DNA of 19,570 nucleotides, taken from assembly GCA_964368455.1 (NCBI GenBank), contig CAYJAZ010000034.1, forward strand, positions 1 through 19,570. The letters are read 5' to 3'. The number at the start of each line of letters is the position of its first letter. The stretch's first letter is position 1. The DNA is from CAYJAZ01 sp964368455 (GTDB taxonomy: Bacteria; Desulfobacterota; Desulfovibrionia; Desulfovibrionales; Desulfovibrionaceae). A model generated the notes under the pieces. The model had not been told where the DNA came from. It did not search any database and saw only the letters and a program-made list of their open reading frames with translations. This document shows, piece by piece, positions 13,881 through 19,570 of the stretch. Made by a program: the position numbers and the translations under genes.

Positions 13881-16535
13881 ATGTTTACGCTAAAAGAATA
13901 TCAAAAACAGACGCTCTCAATTCTTCAAGATTTCTTGTTTCAAGCAAAGTTTCGCACTCCTTTTGAGGCATATAAGAATGTAGTGAAAAAATTGCCAGCA
14001 GAAAAATATTCACATGAATATAGAACAAGATGGGAGCTAGATGACGTGCCCTATGTTTGTTTAAAACTTCCTACAGGCGGTGGAAAAACTCTTTTAGCTG
14101 CTCATACTGTACAAATTGCTGCTGAAAATTATCTTTCCAGAGATTTTCCCTTTGTGCTTTGGCTTGTTCCAACAGATAAAATTAGAAAGCAAACTGTGCA
14201 GGCTCTAAATAAACCTTCTCATCCTTATAATGAAACACTTATTGCCGCTTTTGGCTTGCAGAATGTGTGTGTTGTAGATATTGAAGACATTACAAACTTA
14301 CGCCCTAAGGATATATTTGAAAAAACATGTATTGTTGTTTCAACAACACAAAGTTTTAGGCTTTCTGATGAAATAAAAAGCAAATATGGTGTTTATAGAC
14401 ACAATGAAAATTTTGAACCACATTTTAAAAGCTTGCCAAACCAAGCAGAGGGATTAGATAGAGATTCTTATGGGAATGTCTTGTTTTCCTTTATGAATAT
14501 GGTGCATCAACTTGAACCCTTGATGATTATTGATGAAGCACACAAGATGACTTCAAAGCTGTCTGGAGAGGTTATTAAAAGGGTAAATCCTTCTTGTGTC
14601 ATTGAATTTACAGCTACTCCAGTTGAAAGTAATGTGCTTTATCGTGTTTCGCCTTCTGAGCTGAAGGCAGAAGAAATGGTCAAACTACCTTTCTGCCTTA
14701 CTGAACATTCTTCATGGGAAAATGCTGTGCTTGAATCTATAGGCACTCGTACAAAACTAGAACAGCTTGCCAGTCAAGATACAGAAGCATATATTCGTCC
14801 TCTTGTTCTTTTTCAAGCAGAAAAAATAAATCAAGAGTGTACTGTAGCTGTTCTAAAAAACTTTCTTCTTGAAAATGGCATAGCAGAATCAGAAATAGCT
14901 ATTGCTACTGGTGAACAACGTGAGCTAGACAATGTGGATCTTTTTGATAAAACATGCCCAATAAAATATATTATTACAGTCGAAGCCCTGAAAGAGGGGT
15001 GGGACTGTTCCTTTGCCTATGTGTTCTGTTCAGTTGCTAATGTGAAATCAGCTACTGATATTGAACAGCTACTTGGGCGTGTTATGCGTATGCCTTATGC
15101 AAAAGCTCGTAAGCAAGCAGAATTGAATATGGCTTATGCACATGTGCGTTCGCCTAATTTTTCAGACGCAGCAAGTAGTATGTATGACCACATGATAAAT
15201 ATGGGCTTTGATTCCGCTGAAGCAGCCAATAATATAAGGCAGCAACAAGGCTTACTTGTATCTATAGAACAGAATAATAATTGGAAAAACTCACCTATGG
15301 GTAAGCTTGTAGAACCAGAAAATGTGCCTGTTCTTGAAATTACATTAAATAAAAAGCCAGACTTTACTCATATTTCTACTGAAGATGTTGAAAATATCAC
15401 TATAGAAGAGAAGAATGGTTCATTTATTGTAAAAAGTGAAGGGAGTATGTCTTCTATTGTTGAAGAAAGCATACTAGCCCTTGTAAACAAAAATCAAAAA
15501 GAAGAAGTAAAAAAAGAAGTTGCCTTGCATAGGCAGAGAGTGAAAGAATCTCGTCCAAAATCTCTATCACAGCAAGATATTCCTTTTGTTGTGCCACGCA
15601 TGTTAGTTGAAGTATGGGGAAGCTTAGAATGGGCTGAACCTGAAACAATATTACAAGGCATAAATTGGTCACCGCTTGACTATATTCAAGCAGGATTAGC
15701 ACCAATAGACTCTTCTCTTTTTAATTATGACCCTAATTCTAAAGAATATATTTTTGATTTAGAAGGTGAAAAACTCATCTATAAACGTGGTATCACACAA
15801 AAACAACATACGCTTTATGCTTTGCCTGAAAATTGGACGGAATTACGTTTATCACGTTGGTTAGATAGCAAGTGTAGACAAGATGATGTTGAACAGCCTA
15901 AAATGCTTGAGTTTTGTCGTAGATGCGTTCAAGGTTTATTAGAACGTGATGGCATTGATATGGAAACTTTATATAGAGCTAAAGACGCATTAGCAACAAT
16001 AATAAAAAATAAAATTGAACAGTTACGACTTGAAGCACAGAAAAAAGGTTTTCAGCAGTTACTATTTGCACCTACTGCACATATTGAAATTTCATTTGAA
16101 GAAGCTTTCAAGTTTCCTTTATCTGGCTATGCTGAAACTTATTTAGAATATTCAGGTGGTTATCAATTTAAGAAGCATTATTACCCTTTACCACGAGATT
16201 TAAAATCCAATGGCGAAGAATTTAGATGCGCACAAGCTATCGATATGCACCCAAAAGTGAAAATGTGGGTTAGAAATGTTGATAGACAGCCACATTCATT
16301 CTTCCTTCCAACATCAACAGATAAGTTCTACCCTGACTTTGTCGTAATTTTAAATGATAATCGCGTTGTTCTAGTAGAATACAAAGGCGGACACTTGCTA
16401 AGCACAGACGATACGAAAGAAAAAAGAAATATAGGCGAACTTTGGGCAAGTAAAAGCAATGGTAAAGGCCTTTTTATGCTTGTATCTGAAAGCAATGCAA
16501 ACTTGAGCTTTGAAGGGCAATTGGGGAAGGTGTAA
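13881..16535 (+). CDS. res: Type III restriction enzyme Res subunit (helicase-nuclease)
   Basis: This 884-residue protein is a superfamily 2 translocase with a nuclease tail. Walker A is PTGGGKT (64-70), motif II is DEAH (218-221), motif III is TATP (244-247) and motif VI is QLLGRVMRMP (near 395-404). At the C-terminus FYPDFVV (Pro818-Asp819) and VLVEYKGG (Glu833-x-Lys835) form the PD-(D/E)xK endonuclease site. All catalytic residues are intact, so the enzyme should cut DNA after ATP-dependent movement between head-to-head sites when in complex with Mod. It starts three bases after the mod stop, with AAAGGA ten bases upstream, so it is translationally linked to mod. The length is usual for the family. 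Confidence 0.92.
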   Translation: MFTLKEYQKQTLSILQDFLFQAKFRTPFEAYKNVVKKLPAEKYSHEYRTRWELDDVPYVCLKLPTGGGKTLLAAHTVQIAAENYLSRDFPFVLWLVPTDKIRKQTVQALNKPSHPYNETLIAAFGLQNVCVVDIEDITNLRPKDIFEKTCIVVSTTQSFRLSDEIKSKYGVYRHNENFEPHFKSLPNQAEGLDRDSYGNVLFSFMNMVHQLEPLMIIDEAHKMTSKLSGEVIKRVNPSCVIEFTATPVESNVLYRVSPSELKAEEMVKLPFCLTEHSSWENAVLESIGTRTKLEQLASQDTEAYIRPLVLFQAEKINQECTVAVLKNFLLENGIAESEIAIATGEQRELDNVDLFDKTCPIKYIITVEALKEGWDCSFAYVFCSVANVKSATDIEQLLGRVMRMPYAKARKQAELNMAYAHVRSPNFSDAASSMYDHMINMGFDSAEAANNIRQQQGLLVSIEQNNNWKNSPMGKLVEPENVPVLEITLNKKPDFTHISTEDVENITIEEKNGSFIVKSEGSMSSIVEESILALVNKNQKEEVKKEVALHRQRVKESRPKSLSQQDIPFVVPRMLVEVWGSLEWAEPETILQGINWSPLDYIQAGLAPIDSSLFNYDPNSKEYIFDLEGEKLIYKRGITQKQHTLYALPENWTELRLSRWLDSKCRQDDVEQPKMLEFCRRCVQGLLERDGIDMETLYRAKDALATIIKNKIEQLRLEAQKKGFQQLLFAPTAHIEISFEEAFKFPLSGYAETYLEYSGGYQFKKHYYPLPRDLKSNGEEFRCAQAIDMHPKVKMWVRNVDRQPHSFFLPTSTDKFYPDFVVILNDNRVVLVEYKGGHLLSTDDTKEKRNIGELWASKSNGKGLFMLVSESNANLSFEGQLGKV

Positions 16536-16572
16536 GCAAAATCTTAAGAAAGAATTTATAAAGGAGTAGACG

Positions 16573-17619
16573 ATGCAAAAAATTATTTATTTTAATATTG
16601 GCTGGATGAAAAAATATCAAGGGCAAACTGATACAGATAGGATAATTTCAGGATTTAAGTTTGTGCAAGAAGAAAATATAGGCCATGAAATTTATAATTT
16701 TTTACCAGATTCAGATGGAAGTATCTATGGATATGTCCCTCTAAAATGGGGTGATAGTGGTGGCCCTAGCTCGATTGGAATTGAAAGAATAGGTGCAGGG
16801 AAACACGATGAATATATTAGTGGAGTTACTGTGGTCTTTTTTTCCAAAGACTTATCAGGTATTGCACGTGTAGTGGGTTGGTATACAGATGCTATCGTCT
16901 TTCGAAGCCCTATAGAATTAAAGAAAAAAGAATATAGAATCAATGGAAGTAGTCTGTTTTACTATATAAAAGCGAATTATGAAAACACTGTTTGTCTGCC
17001 TGAGCACCTTAGAACTCTTGAAGTTCCTTATTCAAAAGGTGTTCGTGGAGTAAGTGGAGGGTATGGACAAAATCCTATTTGGTATGCTGATAGCGATACA
17101 GAAGAAATTATAGATTTCAATAAAAATGTATTTAATCTTATAAAAAGTGATGTAAAAGAAAAAGCAAACGAAGAACATTTTGAAGAAACACAAAGTTCAA
17201 ATATGTCTGCTGCCGATAAAAAGAAGATTGAAACTATAGCAGTCAATGCAACAATTGCTTACTATGAACAAAATGGTTATAAGGTAGTAAGTACAGAAAG
17301 AGATAATTGTGGTTGGGATTTAGAAGTAACAAAAAATGATGAAACCTTATATGTTGAAGTTAAGGGAACAGCAAGTAGGCAAATAACTTTTCAGCTTACA
17401 CCAAACGAATACTCAAAGTTAAAAAAATTTTATAAACGCTATAAAATTGCTTCTGTGAGAGAGTGTTTTTCTAAAAATCCTATTCTAGAGGTTTTTGATA
17501 TTTCAATAGTAAAAAGAAATAAGCAAACTTTCTACAAAGGCACAAACGATAAAACCACGTTTTATTTAATGGAACGTGTAGAAATATATGCATCTCCTGC
17601 TGTTGAAGTGCAGAATTAG
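16573..17619 (+). CDS. DUF3883 nuclease-like protein with an N-terminal reader-like domain
   Basis: This 348-residue protein has AAGGAG six bases before the ATG and starts 37 bp after res, so it is the third gene of the RM operon. Residues 215-320 match DUF3883: AYYEQNGYKVVSTERDNCGW, Asp249 in GWDLEV, then LYVEVKGT (Glu262-x-Lys264), then FQLTPNEY. This is a PD-(D/E)xK-type fold found in modification-dependent restriction and other conflict proteins. Residues 1-150 form a separate domain (IIYFNIGWMKKYQG, then GYVPLKWGDSGGP, then VVGWYTDAIVFR), whose VVGWY strand recalls small barrel domains that sense base modifications (EVE/PUA type); I cannot name it with confidence. A linker (150-215) joins the two. 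It may add a second nuclease specificity to the RM locus. A strong terminator lies 77 bp downstream. Confidence 0.75.
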   Translation: MQKIIYFNIGWMKKYQGQTDTDRIISGFKFVQEENIGHEIYNFLPDSDGSIYGYVPLKWGDSGGPSSIGIERIGAGKHDEYISGVTVVFFSKDLSGIARVVGWYTDAIVFRSPIELKKKEYRINGSSLFYYIKANYENTVCLPEHLRTLEVPYSKGVRGVSGGYGQNPIWYADSDTEEIIDFNKNVFNLIKSDVKEKANEEHFEETQSSNMSAADKKKIETIAVNATIAYYEQNGYKVVSTERDNCGWDLEVTKNDETLYVEVKGTASRQITFQLTPNEYSKLKKFYKRYKIASVRECFSKNPILEVFDISIVKRNKQTFYKGTNDKTTFYLMERVEIYASPAVEVQN

Positions 17620-17664
17620 GAAGTAAGCGTGTCTTTCAACAATTTTCAAAGATATATCATATAG

Positions 17665-17689
17665 TTGAAATAAACTCCCTTTATTTCAA
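17665..17689. repeat. 10-bp perfect inverted repeat between the RM operon and the phage-like genes
   Basis: TTGAAATAAA (17665-17674) and TTTATTTCAA (17680-17689) are exact reverse complements with a 5-base spacer CTCCC. It lies just before the strong terminator. It may be an operator for the ERF gene or a weak first terminator hairpin for the RM operon; low GC in the stem argues against the latter. Confidence 0.45.
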
Positions 17690-17695
17690 TGCACC

Positions 17696-17738
17696 AAAAT
17701 CCCTTGCGTAGCCCAAAAGGCTATGCAGGGGATTTTTT
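17696..17738 (+). terminator. Strong rho-independent terminator after the RM operon
   Basis: An 18-bp stem, with only two G-U pairs, forms between 17696-17713 and 17719-17736 around the loop CAAAA; the top is TAGCC/GGCTA and the base AAAATCCC/GGGATTTT. A T-run (17733-17738) follows. It ends the mod-res-DUF3883 operon. Because only 38 bases separate it from the ERF ATG, no clear promoter for ERF can be placed between them. Confidence 0.85.
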
Positions 17739-17776
17739 GCGTCTAAACAATAAATTACAAATGTAAGGAGAAAATT

Positions 17777-18457
17777 ATGCAAGAATATCAATCACAAGAC
17801 ATTACAAAACTGGCTAAGGCTTTGTTATCAGTACAGAAAACACTTCAACCTGCAACTAAAGATGCAGTAAATCCATTCGCTAAGAATAAGTACGCCTCTT
17901 TGAACAGCGTTATGGAAGTTTGTCGTGAGCCTTTGCTTTCTAATGGCATTTGGCTTTGTCAGTATCCCGTTCCTGTGGAAAATGCTGTGCAGAGTGAATT
18001 TGGGCAGGGTTATTCCCTTGGGCTTGTCACAAAGCTTACCCACGCAGAGTCTGGACAGTGGCAGTCATCACTTACTGTCATTCCTCTTTCTAAAGCTGAT
18101 CCGCAGGCAATGGGTTCTGCTATCACCTATGCTCGTAGGTATTCATTATCAGCTATGCTTGGCATTGTAACAGAAGAAGACACGGACGGAATAAGCCCTA
18201 AGCAAAATCAGCAAGCAAAAAGAAGTTCTCAAGCCCAAACAAGTCAAAAGAAGCAAGTCTCGAATAAAGCAGAGGAAAGTAAATTACCAATCTTGAATGG
18301 TGTAATCTACGATTCGTTTGAAGGCAAAGACGAGCAAGGCAATACGCGTGAAGTCATTACAGCTTCTGGCAACACAATTCCTCATAAAGATGAGTTGATA
18401 AAGGCAGGCTTCAAATGGAACCCCAATAAGAAAATATGGTGGCAGTATGGAATTTAG
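17777..18457 (+). CDS. ERF-family single-strand DNA annealing protein
   Basis: This 226-residue protein has AAGGAG seven bases before the ATG. Residues 1-140 are the ERF fold: LAKALLSVQKTLQ, then NKYASLNSVMEV, then the diagnostic DPQAMGSAITYARRYSLSAM (109-127) and a TEEDTDG tail. ERF proteins are phage recombinases that coat single-stranded DNA and anneal complementary strands. A polar, Gln/Ser/Lys-rich linker (140-165) leads to a small C-terminal module (168-226) ending AGFKWNPNKKIWWQ, a short fold also seen on other DNA-processing proteins. The gene overlaps the downstream nuclease by 11 bases, the usual annealer-exonuclease pairing. It marks the change from the restriction block to phage-derived DNA. 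Confidence 0.9.
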   Translation: MQEYQSQDITKLAKALLSVQKTLQPATKDAVNPFAKNKYASLNSVMEVCREPLLSNGIWLCQYPVPVENAVQSEFGQGYSLGLVTKLTHAESGQWQSSLTVIPLSKADPQAMGSAITYARRYSLSAMLGIVTEEDTDGISPKQNQQAKRSSQAQTSQKKQVSNKAEESKLPILNGVIYDSFEGKDEQGNTREVITASGNTIPHKDELIKAGFKWNPNKKIWWQYGI

Positions 18458-19570
18458 GCAAAATCAAAAGCTTTTATCAATTATAGCAAGCGGTTTGCAA
18501 AAACACGCTCAAAAGCAAACAAAATCTCAGCTTGGTGATAGGACTAAGTACATCGGTATGTCAGACATTGCAATGATGGCAGAATGTCCAAGGCTTGCAA
18601 CTTTACGAAAGCGAGAGCCAAAGAAGGAGCAAGAAGTAAGTCTTCAAAATTACGAACAAATATTGAAGAAACAGCTCACACTTCAGCGTGGGCACTGGCT
18701 AGAGGAAGGAATTGCAAATGCTCTTTATGCTCAAGGCTTTCAGATAATTCCACAATTAGAAATCTCAATAGAAATAGCCGAAAAAGTGCCTATAAAAGTG
18801 CACTTAGATTTTGTCTTGGTAGGTGAAAATGTCATAAGAATCTTGGAACTAAAGTCTAATGAGCATTTACCAAGTCAGGCACAAAAAACACATGTTATGC
18901 AAGTGCAAGGGCAAATATCTTTTCTTTATAAATATTGGAATGAAGCTGTCTTTGGAATAACAGATGCTCAAGGCATACTCTTGTATGAAAAGAAGACTTT
19001 CCCTGAAATATGTAAACTATATCTAGGGGTTGAAATCACTACAAAGGATAAAATCAATCTACAAGCATGGGTACTCTGTGTATCCATGTCAAAGGGCAAG
19101 GCATTTGGTCCTTATATGGCTAAGAATACACTTATATTTGAACAGCTTGCAAAACAATTATGGAAATATACAAAAGGAAAGGAAGAAATAGCACATACAA
19201 AGGGCTTTTGCTCACTCTGTTCTATATGTGAATATTCAGCTACTTGTACTAAATTTGTTGGTGAAAGTCTGCCAGAATGGGAGCAGAAGCTTGATGAGCT
19301 TGAAAAATTGAAATCTGTGAAAGAGTCAATCTGTACAGTTATTTCAGGTATTGAGCAAGAAATAAAACTTGCACTCTTTGATACAGAAATGAAAAACAAG
19401 TGGATAACAGCAGGTAAACATCGTTTCAAAGTAGGCGAACAGCAAGGCAGAAAAACACTCAATAAAGATTTGTTATTAGCTGAACTTGAAGCCTTCATGG
19501 ACGAAGGTTCAGCTACACAGTTATTGGTAAATGCAGAAGTAGAGTCAGCACCGTCTGCGAGGCTTTATAC
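18447..19570 (+). CDS. Cas4/RecB-like PD-(D/E)xK nuclease with Fe-S cysteines (runs off right edge)
   Basis: The frame is open from ATG 18447 to the end (374 codons); the C-terminus is outside the window. The start overlaps the ERF gene by 11 bases, with GGTGG four bases upstream, so translation is coupled. Nuclease motifs are RGHWLEEGIANAL (81-93), VHLDFVLVG (Asp121) and ILELKS (Glu134-x-Lys136), followed by a Gln in MQVQGQISF (151-159). One cysteine near the start (AECPRL, Cys47) and a cluster CSLCSICEYSATC (Cys255, 258, 261, 267) fit the split Fe-S site of Cas4 and AddB-type nucleases. It probably resects DNA ends for the ERF annealer. No CRISPR array or Cas1/Cas2 is near, so a CRISPR role is not implied. 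Confidence 0.85.
   Translation, partial: MEFRQNQKLLSIIASGLQKHAQKQTKSQLGDRTKYIGMSDIAMMAECPRLATLRKREPKKEQEVSLQNYEQILKKQLTLQRGHWLEEGIANALYAQGFQIIPQLEISIEIAEKVPIKVHLDFVLVGENVIRILELKSNEHLPSQAQKTHVMQVQGQISFLYKYWNEAVFGITDAQGILLYEKKTFPEICKLYLGVEITTKDKINLQAWVLCVSMSKGKAFGPYMAKNTLIFEQLAKQLWKYTKGKEEIAHTKGFCSLCSICEYSATCTKFVGESLPEWEQKLDELEKLKSVKESICTVISGIEQEIKLALFDTEMKNKWITAGKHRFKVGEQQGRKTLNKDLLLAELEAFMDEGSATQLLVNAEVESAPSARLY

Noticed and set aside
12273..17619. BREX or DISARM locus
   Set aside because: There is no PglX, PglZ, BrxC/BrxL or DrmA/DrmB; the Mod and Res pair with a DEAH helicase and C-terminal PD-(D/E)xK site is plain type III RM.
18584..18826. Plus-strand 80-codon frame
   Set aside because: It is out of frame within the Cas4-like nuclease gene, which has full motif support.
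18447..19570. Cas4 of a CRISPR-Cas locus
   Set aside because: No repeats, Cas1 or Cas2 in the window; overlap with an ERF annealer fits a phage recombination pair instead.

Overview
The window (about 19.6 kb, AT-rich) looks like an accessory or defence island from a low-GC diderm bacterium. The left-edge gene encodes the start of a large repeat-bearing secreted protein of autotransporter type, which requires an outer membrane. Shine-Dalgarno sites are strong (AGGAG/GGAGG) and several promoters match the TTGACA/TATAAT consensus. The repeat style would fit a host-associated proteobacterium, for example a low-GC Desulfovibrionaceae relative, but no rRNA or core gene is present to settle this.

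Layout. 1-1106 (-): 5' part of the autotransporter-like gene, with 40-residue passenger repeats. 1225-1320 (-): a stranded C-terminal tail of a short-chain dehydrogenase, probably a scar of island insertion. 1332-1667 (-): XRE-type regulator. 1849-4557 (+): four small or medium genes that I cannot assign to a known system (a glycine-rich membrane-active-looking protein, a 456-aa protein, a zinc ribbon split by a glycine zipper, and a helical protein). 4622-5053 (+): DUF523/TudS-like protein. 5187-6500 (+): HEPN-domain putative RNase with a duplicated C-terminal module.

12088 down to 6527 (-): a run of five genes. The first three form an ABC three-component (ABC-3C) conflict system: an effector with a DUF4297/Cap4-like nuclease head, the middle component, and a DUF3732 Rad50-like ATPase. 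They are followed by an HExxH zincin and an HNH endonuclease. 12273-17619 (+): a type III restriction-modification operon (mod, res) with a third gene encoding a DUF3883-type nuclease-like protein.

A strong terminator near 17.7 kb closes this block. To its right lie phage-type recombination genes: an ERF single-strand annealing protein overlapping a Cas4/RecB-like Fe-S nuclease that runs off the edge.

The genes therefore point to stacked anti-phage layers: modification-dependent DNA cleavage (type III RM plus DUF3883), a three-component ATPase-gated nuclease with a possible protease partner, and a HEPN RNase. The best candidate for something undescribed is the four-gene glycine-zipper cassette at 1849-4557. 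The second best is the five-gene minus-strand run that joins ABC-3C to an HExxH protease and an HNH protein.
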